Part shown: positions 11,067-23,339 of the stretch, one piece after another
Layout of the letters: each line of letters starts with the position of its first letter
How positions within the stretch are numbered: position 1 is the first letter of the stretch
Origin: Persicaria tinctoria
Lineage: Eukaryota; Streptophyta; Magnoliopsida; Caryophyllales; Polygonaceae
Reading direction: 5' to 3'
Assembly (NCBI GenBank): GCA_037127255.1
Contig: JBANSL010000002.1
Coordinates: forward strand, 40,154,892 to 40,218,891
DNA: 64,000 bases
Made by a program: the position numbers and the translations under genes
The notes under the pieces: model-generated
Seen by the model: the letters and a program-made list of their open reading frames with translations, nothing else
What the model was told of the DNA's origin: nothing
Databases searched by the model: none

Positions 11067-11752
11067 ACGGAAATTTCGCGAGGTGCCCTTGGGGTATTGT
11101 AATTTTCGCGAGGTATACAACTCTTTTGCATATTTCACGTGGTGCCCTTGTAGTTTTGATTGTTTTCGTCTTGTGCCCTTCCTCGTTAAATTTAACCGAC
11201 TAGGTTATGCTCCGTTAGTTTCGCAATTAAAAAAAATAAAAGAAAGAAAGAACGAAGAACAGAAGTGAAGCGAAGCGAAAGAGAAGGCAGCGATAGCTCG
11301 CGCGAGAGAGATAGCACGAAGGTCACCAAGCCAGGTCGGAGCTGCTGCTTGAAGAAGAACGACGGTGCTGCTGCTCGAAGGAGAGCGACGCTGCCAAGCC
11401 AGGTGAGTATATGAACCATAATCTAGGGTTTGGGGATTTGGGGTTTAAGGGTGAGGCAGGTGAGTATATTGGTGCCGAATCCTCCACAAATCGTCCCCAA
11501 TCTGATTCACCATCCACAAATCTTCCCCAATCTAATTCACTTGGATGGATTCAATTGAATTAGGTTTTTGTTTTTCAGTCGTTTTATGATTTTTTGGGAA
11601 ACATATCAAATGGGTAAAGCCCCTAATCGATTGAATGAGAAATTAGACATAATGGATGGTTCTTAGATATCAAATTACTTGACTTGTTTTTCAATTTAAA
11701 GTTTCTTTGCTTCTTGTTTCCGTGTGCAATTGGAATTGAAATTCAGAGTGAT
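11067..11752 (+). other. Insert with possible transposon end and exon-like sequence
   Basis: It begins 'ggaaatttcgcgaggtgccc', with related 'ttttcgcgaggtatac' and 'tttcacgtggtgcccttg' phrases in the next 90 bp, a style seen at Mutator-like ends. It then turns GC-rich and purine-rich (11225-11400) and ends in a good splice-donor-like CCAGGTGAGTA (about 11398-11408). This could be a transposon TIR with a leader exon, or a captured gene 5' end. No inverted partner end is found. Confidence 0.3.
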
Positions 11753-11869
11753 GACTGTATTGTCTTTTGTTTATGAAAGACAATACAGTCTTTTGTTTAT
11801 GACTGTATTGTCTTTCCAAGAAAGGATCAATACATCAAAGCTACTTGTAATGTATTGATCCTTTCTTGG
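11753..11869. repeat. Two adjacent snap-back palindromes at a duplication junction
   Basis: GACTGTATTGTCTTT (11753-11767) is followed by its inverted copy (11776-11790) and then again by the direct copy (11801-11815). Right after it, CCAAGAAAGGATCAATACAT (11816-11835) is perfectly inverted at 11850-11869 across a 14-base loop. The second arm is the beginning of duplicate B. The nested order is typical of replication template switching. Confidence 0.85.
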
Positions 11870-12230
11870 TTTGCTTATGTTTCCCCTTATTTGGGTGAAG
11901 TACCAGGCGCCATGGTTGTTCTTAATAATGATGTTGTTTATATGTTTCTAGATTTGTACATGGAAAAATATTGTAACCGTTTATTCTTGTTGATAGTGGA
12001 ATTTAGTGAAATTGTTGTTAAGTTTTGCTATTAATTTAACATTCTTAACCATTGAAGTTACTTCCCCCTTCCAAAATAAATGAGTTTTTAGATAGTAGTT
12101 TTTGTCTTAAAATAGATGAGTTTTTTTTTCTAGGCATCAGAAAGTAATGATTTGTAATGATTTTTGTGTTGCTAGTTTTTTTTAAAAAAAAATTGATTGA
12201 TTAAAATATGTAGTGGGTATTAAAAATAAT
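11842..12230. repeat. 385-bp direct repeat, copy B
   Basis: Second copy of the segment at 10680-11066. Its first 20 bases also form one arm of the palindrome at 11816-11869. The sequence after it ('ataaataaaaaaatccttta') is presumably the original continuation of the locus. Confidence 0.8.
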
Positions 12231-12364
12231 AAATAAAAAAATCCTTTACACTAATATACTTCATAATATTTTGGTTTGTAACTTTTGTATTGTAGTTTTG
12301 CTCTTACCCAACAAAATAAAGGGAAAAAACTCAAAAAAGGCAACACAATTCATTTACAGTACTC

Positions 12365-12817
12365 TCCCTGTTTTAAAATAAAAGTCATTTGACTTTTCGA
12401 CATGCATTTTAAGAAAATAAAAACTCTATGAAATATTATTTTTTAATGAATTTATTTTTATGAGTTCATACTTATGACTAACAAGTATGAATTATTAAAA
12501 AAAATTGATTAAAAATAATATTTTATACTCCCTTCGTTAATTAAAACTTGACGTTTTACTATTTACGCACGCTTTTTGAGGTGTGAAAAACTATATAAAA
12601 TATTAAACTTTTTAATATTTTTTAATAATTTCATACTTATTACTAGTAAGTATGAATTATAAAAACAAATGTTAAAAAAAGTTAATATTTTATATTTTTT
12701 TTAATCATTGTAAAAAGCGTGCATGAATAGTAAACGACAAGTTTTAATTAACATAGGAAGTAATATTTTTACCTTCTTAAAAAGCGTGCACAAAATGAAA
12801 TAACCTTTATTTTATTT
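12365..12817. mobile_element. MITE fragment (Stowaway-like) hosting a nested MITE
   Basis: The left end TACTCTCCCTGTTTTAAAAT resembles a Stowaway terminus, followed by AT-rich arms. The right part after the nested MITE ('cttaaaaagcgtgcacaaaa') has the matching style, but its terminus is not clear. The element is split by a second Stowaway at 12529-12760. Confidence 0.5.
12529..12760. mobile_element. Stowaway-like MITE (nested)
   Basis: The ends are CTCCCTTCGTTAATTAAAAC and, inverted, CTTCCTATGTTAATTAAAAC. The flanking TA lies at 12527-12528 and 12761-12762. It is 232 bp and clearly related to the MITE at 6330-6567 (shared 'cttgacgttttactatt'). Confidence 0.85.
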
Positions 12818-12822
12818 ATTTT

Positions 12823-13177
12823 TGTAATGTTTGTAATCCTTGTAATTGTTGTACAAAAACATTGGACTTTGGTTTATGTTGTATGTTTTGCACAAGCTCT
12901 AGGTTGTATTGGTTCCTTAGTGCCACGTACCACCTAGCCATTGCCGTGACCATGGAAAAGCTCATTGGTCCCTTGGTTTGACCAAGTTTGGATCCAATGG
13001 CTAGCCATGGTTCACAAGGTGAAGCTAAGTATGGTATATAGGCCTAAGTTAGACATATATGTGGGTTATGTTTTGGTTATGTATGCTGGACAGAACTTGA
13101 GCTTTCAATTGGGCTTAATCTGTTAGGCCCATTTCTGTAAGCCCACAGCTCTGCTCCTTCAGTCGACCGTTGTAGCT

Positions 13178-13239
<62 letters not shown>

Positions 13240-13735
13240 CTTAAGGGAAACCCTAAGAATTGTAACACAGAGCTCCTGAGGTAAGAAAACCCTAATCGGC
13301 TAGGGTTTCTGGAGAGCTCCCTGAAGACGACGATTCTAGTGGTGCTCGATTTTCTTAAGTGCTACCTGAGTACCTGGTTGAGCAACGAAGACGAAGAAGA
13401 AGACAAGGAAAAGTTGGGAGTGAGAAATCTCAAGGGAGATTTCTCGGTGTCCTTAATCGGACGATTTCTTCCCTATCTATGTTCATCTTTGTTTTGTTGA
13501 GTCTTAGTCTAGAATCGTCGCTTAGTGCTTGTGCATTCATACCTCTGTAACCAGTTCTTTAGCCTTGGATGCCTAGTGAATTGGGTGAACCTCCGCTCCT
13601 GAGGTTCCGCGGATGTAGGGAAACCGAACCGCGTAAACAAAGCCTTGTGTGTTTGTGTTTGGTTCTTGTTTAAGTTCATTTAAGCATCTTTCGTTTGTCT
13701 ATCAACTTCGATCTTAAGGAACCCTAGAAACAACA
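12823..13735 (+). repeat. Copia 5' LTR
   Basis: 913 bp, starting TGTAATGTTTG and ending GAAACAACA. It contains a (TA)n microsatellite of about 58 bp (13180-13237). Comparison with the 3' LTR shows that the length difference comes mainly from this tract. The R/U5-like part (about 13400-13690) has a diverged relative at 38777-39170. Confidence 0.93.
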
Positions 13736-13737
13736 AG

Positions 13738-13750
13738 TGGTATCAGAGCA
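13738..13750 (+). other. Primer binding site (tRNA-iMet type)
   Basis: TGGTATCAGAGCA begins two bases after the LTR end. This is the standard Copia minus-strand primer site complementary to the 3' end of initiator tRNA-Met. Confidence 0.95.
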
Positions 13751-13971
13751 CTGGTTCATACCTCTCTTGATTGTCATTCGCTTCCGCTCACTTTTTAGGG
13801 TTTCTGTTCGTTGTTGGTTTTTATTTGTGTTTCTCGTTCGTTTAAGAAAAACCTAAAAACCACAAAAATACGGCTTTGAATATTTCTAGTTCTCTACCTA
13901 TTAGATCTAGCCTTTACAGTTAATCCTCGTATTGTTAAAGTTATTCACTAACTTTCTGTGTGTGTTTCTCA

Positions 13972-15015
13972 ATGGCAGATAACACCATGAGGATGAAGCC
14001 CTTCGATGGGACGACAGACTTCGCCATGTGGCAAGTCAAGATGAAGGTTGTGATGATAAAAGAGAAGTGCTGGAAGGCTGTGATTGGAACTCACCCTGAA
14101 GGCACCTCATATTCATCCAAACTGGAAATGGATGAGCAAGCTCATTCAGAGATAATGATTAGGTTGTCTGACGACGTAGCTCGTCAGGTGGTGAGTAAAA
14201 CTACTGCTAAGTCCCTTTGGGAAGCTCTTGAATCTTTATATTTGACAAAGTCATTACCTGGAAAGATTTCACTGCTCAGTAGACTATTCACATTTAAAAT
14301 GGATACTAATATGTCTCTAAATGAAAACTTGGACAAATTTCTTAGACTAACACAAGAATTGGAAAGAGTTGATGATAAGGTTAAAGAAACTCACCAAGCT
14401 GTGTTATTGTTAAACTCCTTACCTGCTCAATTTGATAATTTCAAAGATGTCATACAGTACAACAATGATGACCTTAGTAAAAACAACATTCTAGAGTCTA
14501 TCATTGAGAAAAATGAAATTATGAAGGTTTTTAAAACCAAATCTGAAAAGAAAGTTGAGCCTAAACCTGAGGCTCTTGTAGCTAAGGGAAAAGGTAAAGG
14601 AAACAACAAGAAGTCTAAGAAGAAAGATAAGGAAAAAGATAACAAATCTGGTGGAGAAGGGAGTAACAATGGTAACTTTCATTATTGTGATAAACCTGGT
14701 CATTTCATCAAAGATTGTTACAAGAAGAAAAAAGCTGATGAAAATAAAAGGGCTAAAGAAACTGCTGCTAGGCTTGATTCTAATGTTGAGTATCCTCATC
14801 AACTACTTGTTTGTTCTTCACTAACCTCTAATGACACTTGGATACTAGATTCTGGATGCACCATTCATTCTACCTATGATAGGTCAATGTTCAAAGTCTT
14901 CAAGGAGTATGATGGTGGGGAGGTTTTACTGGGAGATGACTCCTCCGTGGAGATCAAAGGTATAGGCACAGTTTCCACGAGTATGTTTGATGGTAAGGTA
15001 AGGGTACTTCAATAG
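13972..15015 (+). pseudogene. Copia gag and protease (truncated by in-frame stop)
   Basis: The gag starts at ATG 13972 (MADNTMRMKPFDGTTDFAMW, a UBN2/Copia-type gag N-terminus). A Lys-rich linker follows, then a CCHC zinc knuckle near residues 228-241 that reads F-H-Y-C...H...C: the first Cys is replaced by Phe (TTT instead of TGT), which should weaken RNA binding. The aspartic protease motif is ILDSGCTIHST (about 14840). A TAG at 15013-15015 interrupts the frame inside the protease; the sequence after it (VRWVPDLKRHLMS) still matches Copia, so the stop is a mutation and not the end of the gene. Confidence 0.9.
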
Positions 15016-16400
15016 GTAAGATGGGTGCCTGATCTTAAGAGGCACCTCATGTCTGAATCTGTGTTGGATGATCAAGGCTATAACATTAGGACTCGAAACG
15101 GGATTAAGGAAGTCTCTAAAAATGGGACTATACTTATAAAAAAGTATCAAGAAAGGAGGGTTGTACTGTGTATTTGGTACTCCTGAATTGAACTTTGCCT
15201 ATGTGAGTCTTAATGTTATGACTGATCAAACCAAATTATGGCACACTAGACTTGGTCACATTGGTATTCATGGTCTGCATCAGTTGTTTAAACATGGTAT
15301 TATCTCTGTGAAGCCTGTTGACTTGAGTTTTTGTGAAGATTGCATTCTAGGAAAAAAGTCTAAGCATGTTTTTCCTAAACCCACTTACACTGCTAAAGAA
15401 CCTCTTGCATATCTTCATTCTGACTTATGGGCGCCTCTCAAGTTGATACAGTTGGTGGTAGGAAGTATTTCATCTCTTTCATAGATCATCATTCTAGAAA
15501 GGTTTGGATTTATCTGCTTAGGTCTAAAGATGAAGCCTTCAACAGTTTTAAAACTTGGAAATTGCTTGTTGAGAATGAATCTAATCACAAACTTAAGTGT
15601 CTTAAAACTGATAATGGTCTTGAATTTTGTAATCATGCTTTCAATGATTTCTGCTTGCAACATGGCATCAAAAGACACCTCACTGTTCCTGGCACCCCTC
15701 AGCAGAATGGGACTGTTGAGAGGATAAACAGAACCTTTCTTGAGAGAGCAAGATGTCTGCTCATAAGTGCTGGAATGAAACCTTCTTTAAGGGGTGAAGC
15801 AGTCACCACTGCTGCATACCTCATAAACAGGTCCCCATCATCTGTGATTGAGTTCAAAACTCCACAGGAGATGTGGACTGGAAGGAAACCTGACCTATCC
15901 CATCTAAGGCCCTTTGGATGCACTACCTACACTCATGTGTCTCAAGGTAAGCTGCAACCAAGGGCCCAGAAAGGGGTATTGTTAGGTTATCCTGAAGGTA
16001 CTAAATGTTACAAGGTGTTGCTTGTGCAACCCCATGGTTACAAAGTAATCATATCCAGAAATGTAACCTTTAATGAGGTGGACTTTTATTTTAAGAACAA
16101 GCTGACCAGTTCTACTGAGTGTGCAGGTACTGATCAAGACACAACAGCTCCCTCGTCGTTCTTTCTACCTCATGAAGGAGAGGTGGCTAGAGATGAGGAT
16201 GAAGATCAAGATGATGATGACCCAACTCCCCCTCAAGACCACCAGGATGCCTTATCCCAGGATGGTCATGCTGAAGAGGATCAGCAAGACCTTGAAGGTC
16301 ATCAAAATGACAACACACCCCCTCCTGCTGCAGCAGCCCCCCATCTAGTTGATGGGGAAGTAAGCTCCTCTTCCTCCCTATCTAACTCTCAGTCTAGAGA
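15016..16400 (+). pseudogene. Copia integrase (frameshifted)
   Basis: The GAG-pre-integrase segment with LWHTRLGHIG and CEDCILGKK (HHCC zinc-binding) lies at 15230-15350 in another frame than gag. The frame then changes again near 15430-15480 into the catalytic core. Catalytic residues are visible: LHSDLW (about 15420), KTDNGLEF (about 15605) and GTVERINR (about 15710, Glu). The C-terminal GKLQPRAQKGVLLGY box is at about 15950. The enzyme would join the DNA copy to the genome. Two frame changes make this copy non-functional. Confidence 0.9.
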
Positions 16401-17247
16401 GTCCTCTGTGCATCTTGATAATGAAAATGTGTTAAGTGATTATCAACTTACCAGAGATAGGGAACCTAGGGTTGTCAAACCTAATAGGTGGTATATAAAT
16501 TTTGCCGATCTAAAAGATATTGATATTGTGGAGTTTGCTTTCATTGCTGCTGATATTATTAGATCCTATACTCCTGAAACTTTTGACCAAGCTATAAATT
16601 GTAAACAATCTGATCTGTGGTTAAAAGCTATGAAGGAAGAAATTCAGTCTATGATCTCTAACAAAACTTGGATATTGGTGCCTAAGCCTAAAAATGCTAG
16701 AGCCATAGCCTGTAAATGGATCTATAAACTGAAAGAAAGTGTTAAACCCTCAAAACCTCCTAGATTCAAAGCTAGGTTAGTTGCCAAGGGTTTCACTAAA
16801 AAAGAAGGAATCGACTATAATGACATTTTTGCTCCAGTGGTAAAATACAAAACACTTAGACTAATGCTTGCCATTACTACTGTGTTTGATTGGGACTTAG
16901 AACAGATGGATGTTAAGACTGCTTTCTTACATGGTGATCTGCATGAGACTATTTATATGTCACAACCTAAAGGTTTTGTTGATAAACTGAATTCTGGACA
17001 TGTGTGCTTGCTAAAGAAATCAATTTATGGTTTAAAACAAAGCCCTATGCAGTGGAACTTAAAATTTGACTCATGTATGAAGAAACTGTGTTTTCTGAGA
17101 AGCAGTTATGATACATGCCTATATTTTAAGGGTGTCAAGTCTAAATCTCCTTTATTTGTGCTTCTGCATGTGGATGACATTCTTATCATGTGCAATTCAA
17201 AAGTGATCATTTTCTGGTGTGAAAAGGGATCTAAAATTGCATTTTGA
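16401..17247 (+). pseudogene. Copia reverse transcriptase (5' part and palm)
   Basis: Typical Copia RT. Motifs in order: ACKWIYKLKES, RLVAKGFTKKEGIDY, FAPVVKYKTLRLMLA, QMDVKTAFLHGDL (about 16905), KSIYGLKQSPMQW and the catalytic LHVDDILI (about 17165; the family usually has YVDD). The same open frame as the integrase continues to 17247, where an indel near 17210-17245 shifts the rest to another frame. Confidence 0.92.
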
Positions 17248-18145
17248 CATGAAAGATTTAGGAGCAGCTAAAAGGATTCTAGGGATTAACATCACTAGAG
17301 ACAAAAAAAAAAGAAAAATCATGTGGCTTTCTCAAGGTGATTATATCCAGAAGGTGTTAGAAAAATTCAACATGCTTGATTCTAAACCTGCTAGTATCCC
17401 CTTAGGAGGGCACCTTGACTTATCTAGACACCACTGTCCCACTAATACTGCTGAGAGAGAAAAAATGGTTAAGGTTCCTTATGATGTGGTTGTAGGGTGT
17501 ATTATGTATGTTATGCTTTGCACCAGACCTGATCTTGCTTTTTCCATTAGTGTGCTCAGTAGATTTATGTCCAATCCTGGAGAGCTTCATTGGACTGCCA
17601 TGAAATATTTGCTTAGATACGTCTGTGCAACTAGAAACTATGGTTTGGTGTTTTATGAACATGCTTCAAAGCATGATTTGCATGGTTTTTGTGACTCAGA
17701 TTATTTAGGAGATAAAAATAATAGGAAGTCCACAACTGCCTATTATTACACCTGGGCAGGTAACTGCATCTCTTGGAAATCACAGCAACAATATGTTGTT
17801 GCTCTTTCCTCTACAGAAGCTGAGTATGTTGCTGCAACAGAGGCTGCTAAGGAAGCTTCATGGCTTATTGGGCTTATTGGTGAAATCTTACCTATGTCTT
17901 TCTTACCTGTGTTGCATATGGATAGTCAGAGTGCCTTGTATCTATGTAAGGATCCAGTTCATCATGAACGGACCAAACATATTGATGTGAGGCACCATTT
18001 TATTCGTGTACAGGTTGAAAAGAATCTCATAGATGTCAAAAAGATTAAGGGTGACCTTAATCCTGCAAATTTTGGAACCAAGATTGTCACTGCTGACAAA
18101 TTCTCCTTTTGCAGGGATGCCCTGCATATTTGGGAAGTTCCATGA
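17219..18145 (+). pseudogene. Copia RT C-terminus and RNase H
   Basis: It continues the RT (FDMKDLGAAKRILGINITRD) and contains the RNase H domain with CDSDYLGD (first Asp), SSTEAEYVAATEAAKEA (Glu) and MDSQSALYL (Asp), all catalytic residues kept. It ends with the HHFIR box and a stop at 18143-18145. It is out of frame with the upstream RT by an indel. The 3' LTR starts 100 bp downstream. Confidence 0.92.
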
Positions 18146-18244
18146 GTCTCTTGACTCTTCTTGAACCGAGGACGGACAGTTGGAACACTTTCTTCACTAC
18201 TGGTGATCAAGGCTTACACAACCACAAGGATTAGGAAGGCATTT

Positions 18245-19213
<969 letters not shown>

Positions 19214-19393
19214 ATTTTATTAGGAAAGAATTCGAGCGAGCGAGTTTTACACAACAATATCCTTGTATATGAGATCTAAGAAACCAAAATAATGGTAAAT
19301 AATCGATACTCCATACATACAGAGTAGCAAACTACCTTTATTTTAGAACGAATCGAGTATTATTTATTATTAATATTTGTGCATTTAAAAAGT

Positions 19394-19401
19394 GTATAAA
19401 T
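19394..19401 (+). promoter_or_regulatory. Probable TATA box of the FLZ gene
   Basis: TATAAATA lies about 100 bp before the FLZ start codon, at a normal plant core-promoter distance. It is about 180 bp downstream of the Copia 3' LTR, so the upstream promoter region has been displaced or replaced by the retrotransposon. Confidence 0.55.
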
Positions 19402-19496
19402 AACCTTCGTCATCAAACCCCCACTTCTATCAAGCCTTGCTTGGTGTTGTGCACAGTGTGGGCCGTGGGAGCAAAACCAGAGCCAATTAAGCGAAG

Positions 19497-20171
19497 ATGC
19501 TTTCCATTGCCAGACGAGCCTTCAACCATCTTCCGGAAAGAGATAACCTCTTATCCGTCGTCACCAACGATCGCAAACTCAACAATTCGAGGCTTAATTT
19601 CGACACCAACTTCTCGATTGGCCTCCGACTAATCCTCGATCAAATCTCCCATTCCGACTCCGCCGCTGTAGGTGTCCTAGCTAAAAAACCAGCTAACACT
19701 GTTCAGTTCATACCTAATATCCCTATCTCGTCGCCTCAAACTCCCGATTCCAATGAAATCGAATCCGGATTCGGATGTTTTTTGAAATCGTGTCACTTGT
19801 GCAAGAAGCGTCTGAGCGCCAAGGACGATATTTATATGTACATGTAAGGAAATTAAATTTCTCAGAAATCGAAATCGAAATTAGGGATTTCGAAGTTCGT
19901 AATCTGATGATGGAATTAATTTTGAAAATTGCGCAGGGGAAATCAAGGATTTTGCAGCGTTGAATGCCGGAGTAGGCAGATCGCGATGGACGAAAGGAAG
20001 GAGGTTGAAGAAGCTCTCGACCGGAGAGTACTCGCTCAGTACTCTACTTCCTCTTCTACTGATGGCTTGCCCAAGTGTCCCGACGGCGGAAATTGTGAGA
20101 CCTGCCGGCTCCTGGAGGATCTCCGGAAGAGGCGTCGGCGGAGGAAAGAAGCGATCCCGGTGAGACGGTAG
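19497..20171 (+). CDS. FCS-like zinc finger (FLZ, DUF581) protein, two exons
   Basis: Plant FLZ proteins are small adaptors that bind SnRK1 kinase subunits through the FLZ domain. Exon 1 is 19497-19843, the intron 19844-19936 (93 bp, GTAAGG...GCGCAG), exon 2 19937-20171; the predicted protein is 193 residues, normal for the family. The FLZ domain spans the splice: FLKSCHLCKKRLSAKDDIYMY in short form (CxxC, about residues 98-115) and then GFCSVECRSRQIAMDE (FCS...C). The family usually has Arg where the splice junction here encodes Met. The N-terminus is an unconserved variable region; the C-terminus has a CPDGGNCETC cysteine pair and a basic tail. ATG 19497 opens the only long frame. No disabling mutation is seen, making this the single plausible intact host gene in the window. 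The specific FLZ subtype cannot be told. Confidence 0.88.
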
Positions 20172-21486
20172 CCGGAAACTGATGTCCGTACGAAGTTCTT
20201 GTTCGTCTCTGATCGAGGTGTCAAAACTCCGATGAGTGTCAGGGGGTCCACGCGTGAGGTGGATTTGTCATGTGTCAAACACATCATTATGTATTTATGT
20301 GTTATGTAATGGACTAATGGTGATACTACTAGTATTAGATTAGTATTTTCCAAGGATCCCTAGCTATCACAAATTATAATATTAATAATAATAATAATAA
20401 TAATTAAATTGTTGATATTTGTTGCTGATTTTTAAGTGCTAACTGCTAAGTTGATATTTGTTCCTAAAGGAGATTTTTAAAGGCTAATCTGCACTAATAT
20501 AAAAAAAATATAACTTTGCAAAAATAGTCATGAGGTAAAAATTGTAAGTGGAGGATAAAATGTTAGTTTTGCAAAAACTAACATTTTTAGTCTTATATTG
20601 GCTAAAAAAAGAAAAACAAGTGTGCTCTTTCAAACCGTGATTAATAATAATCACACTTTAAATAAAAAGTTTTTGCATACTTTATGCTTACTAGCATATT
20701 TTTTTCCCAAACCGGGGAAGTACTTTACGCTTACTGGCATACTTTACGTGTCGAAATTGGAAAGGGGGAAGTGGTTTCGCTTGACCTAATAAAAAAAGAA
20801 AAAGTTATGCTTTACGCTTACTAGCCAGTAACTACTGTTGCCTAGCCAGTAACCACGATCTCTTAGCCAATATAAGACTAACCCCTGCCGGATCTCGTCT
20901 ACCTCAAGAACTTCCCACCGATATGTAGGATAGACGACATTCTTTGAATTGTCGAAGGTTGATTTTTGTTATTTTGTATGTATGTACGTCAGTTACAGTA
21001 TGTGGTTTGTCCGTTTTGGTTGCCTGAGATGCGAACCCCGAATATATGCGATCTACATTTACTAGCCAGTAACAATTGTTGTCTAGCCAATAAAACTAAT
21101 GTTTCGCCCAAAAGCTCAATGCTCAGATACGAGGCTAGTCGGAGGTCCACCGGAGCCCCCACCTAGTCGTTGATCATCCTCAAGGCCTATACTTCCATAT
21201 CCGGGGGGTTCAACGCTAGATCTAAAGCCTTTCGCGTCCAGATCCGGTGTTGCTTCTAAAAAAGAGTCGTCGTGGCCGGAGTGAACCCTCTCCATCCATC
21301 TCTACCACACTTCCTCCACAAATCTCCCTCCATCTCCACAAATCTGACCGACCTCCACACATTCCCATTTTTCCTTTCACAAATGCAGAAAAAAAAAAAA
21401 GAGAAGAGGAAGAGCAACCACGACCACCGCCCTCAGCCTCATGCCTCCACTTCCCCTTCTTCCTTCTCCTGTTCGACTGTTGTGAA

Positions 21487-21545
<59 letters not shown>

Positions 21546-21842
21546 CCTTAAATCCCGTCTAAAAACACCTCCAAAATTTCAAACTCCTGCCAAAAATTTT
21601 AACCCACTATAATGGGTAAGGATGACTTGTTATTTGTGCAAAAAAATATTGCTTTTTGACATTTAACCAATTTTTCATGGGGGAGAGACATTTAGCAAAA
21701 GTGAAAAAAAGTAGTATTCTACCATTTTCTCATTTTTAAATTCAGTATGAGTGTGCAATGTCACTTTTCTCTGTATTTTAAAAGTGTTTTTAATCTATTT
21801 CATTCGAATATAGGTTAAGATTCTTATTAAACCCTTAATTTA
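20172..21842. other. Intergenic DNA with microsatellites
   Basis: It holds the 3' flank of the FLZ gene, an (AAT)n tract near 20380-20405, and repeated phrases 'ctagccagtaac' at about 20822, 20842 and 21062. There is also a pyrimidine-rich stretch with a (TC)n microsatellite (21490-21546). The stretch 21240-21610 looks like a gene leader (C/T-rich, A12 run), but no convincing coding sequence follows. Confidence 0.45.
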
Positions 21843-22291
21843 GGCATCGTGATAGGAATTTGATTTCTTGGAAAATTACTTTATAGGAAATGTAATTCTC
21901 ATAAATTCTACTTCATGTGAAATGTAAAAATATGTTTGGCTCAAAATCATTTCCCATGAATTCAATTCCCACAATTTGTATGGTTAAGCATGAAATTTTT
22001 TTGGTAATTTATTTAAAATCACTCTTATAACCATTTGCCCTTTGTTTCTAAAAATAGTCCTATTTAAAATTGGAGATTTTTTCAATAAAAAATAAAAATA
22101 ATAGGATATTTTGGATAATAGAAAGCGGGAAGTAGGTCTTACCCATCCTTCAAGGTAAGTTCAATTCCACCTTTTCATATGAATTGAAATTCCTAGGAAC
22201 TTCAATTCCCGTAAAACCAAATACATATATTGAATTCTAATTCATGGGAATTTGTACTTCCCGGGAAGTAGAATGGTAACCAAACGATGCT
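21843..22291. mobile_element. Tourist-like (PIF/Harbinger) MITE
   Basis: The ends are GGCATCGT and ACGATGCT, with the 3-bp flank TTA on both sides (21840-21842, 22292-22294). The inner inverted similarity is patchy ('aattcc' and 'gaagtag' rich arms). The 449-bp size and TTA target fit a Tourist-type element. No transposase. Confidence 0.65.
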
Positions 22292-22442
22292 TTAATTTAC
22301 GAAAATGTGTGTGGTACCCCTAAGGTAAGAGGTATTTAATTTCACGCGACTTATAAAAGTTTGGCAAATTTTTCCAGATACCCATGAAGTTTGTAAAGGC
22401 TCCTCTGAATCAAAATCTAGGATGAAGATCTAGAATGAGTTG

Positions 22443-23282
22443 GCAAATCTTAGCGACAAGTCCGAAAATCTAGGATGGAGATTTGAAGGAAGGCTCCTCC
22501 GAATCAAAATCTCAAATGCTCCCAATAATTCAAAATTGAATTGGCGTTGGATTGTTGAGGAAATCTGGGAGCAAGATCAACAACAAGAGAAGAGGAGCGA
22601 CACTACAAAAATAGAAAAGGAGTGGCATTCATCGACACATCTTCACCAGCTCCCGTCTGCGATAAAAAAAAACTTTCAACTCCATTCTCCAGTGCCGTCT
22701 GCTGATCAGTTTTTCTCACTCTTGTTGTAGTTGCCTTTATCTTTGAGAGTTAGGAAAATATTTTAGCGTCATAGTATAAGTTAATCCCTGTTATATACTA
22801 AGAGTATCATATAGTCAAACGTATCACACTTAGGTGTGGCCAAGGGGACTTTTATTTCTCTGAAATTTGGGTTGACTAGATAGAAGCAGGTTAGGCTTAA
22901 AGTGTTAGAAGAGAGGAAGTTCTTCTAGGTTCTGTCTAGGACTCATAAGGAAAAGATGAATAAAAGTTGTTTGAATCCCACGGGTTGGATAACCCTAGGC
23001 GGAGCCGTAGGATGGTTTAGAGCCGAACTTCGATAACAATTCATGTGTTTATCATATTTAATTTCCTCACATACGTTTATTTGATTTGTCGTAGCTTCAG
23101 CAAAACTCAGTTCTGTTTCAAGACCCTTGAAGTCTTGTTCAAGGCCTTGAGATCTAGTTTAGAGCCCTTGAAGTTGCTACTGCAAGAGACTTCGCAAAAA
23201 TTTATCATACTCTATTCAACCCCCCCCCCCCCTTTTAGAGTATTTGTCTTATTATCATTTATATTAAGTACTTGATTCTTCA
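22443..23282 (+). repeat. Sirevirus 5' LTR (truncated at its start)
   Basis: 840 bp, homologous to 29311-30158 and ending GATTCTTCA. It has a long C run (about 23219-23232) followed by TTTTAGAGTATTTG, matching the C-rich box near Sirevirus LTR ends. The sequence before 22443 repeats a piece of it ('ggctcctctgaatcaaaatc' near 22399), which points to a rearrangement at the break. Confidence 0.85.
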
Positions 23283-23284
23283 AT

Positions 23285-23296
23285 TGGTATCAGATC
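23285..23296 (+). other. Primer binding site
   Basis: TGGTATCAGATC starts two bases after the LTR end. It differs by one base from the usual TGGTATCAGAGC. Confidence 0.85.
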
Positions 23297-23339
23297 TTAA
23301 CTCACATTTATTTGATTTAACAATCTGTGAGATCGATCA

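Noticed and set aside
10680..12230. The 385-bp direct repeats as LTRs of a small (TRIM-like) element
   Set aside because: No TG...CA borders, no primer binding site after copy A, no purine tract before copy B, and no target duplication.
13180..13237. Peptide of alternating Tyr-Ile in the Copia LTR
   Set aside because: A translation of the (TA)n microsatellite only.
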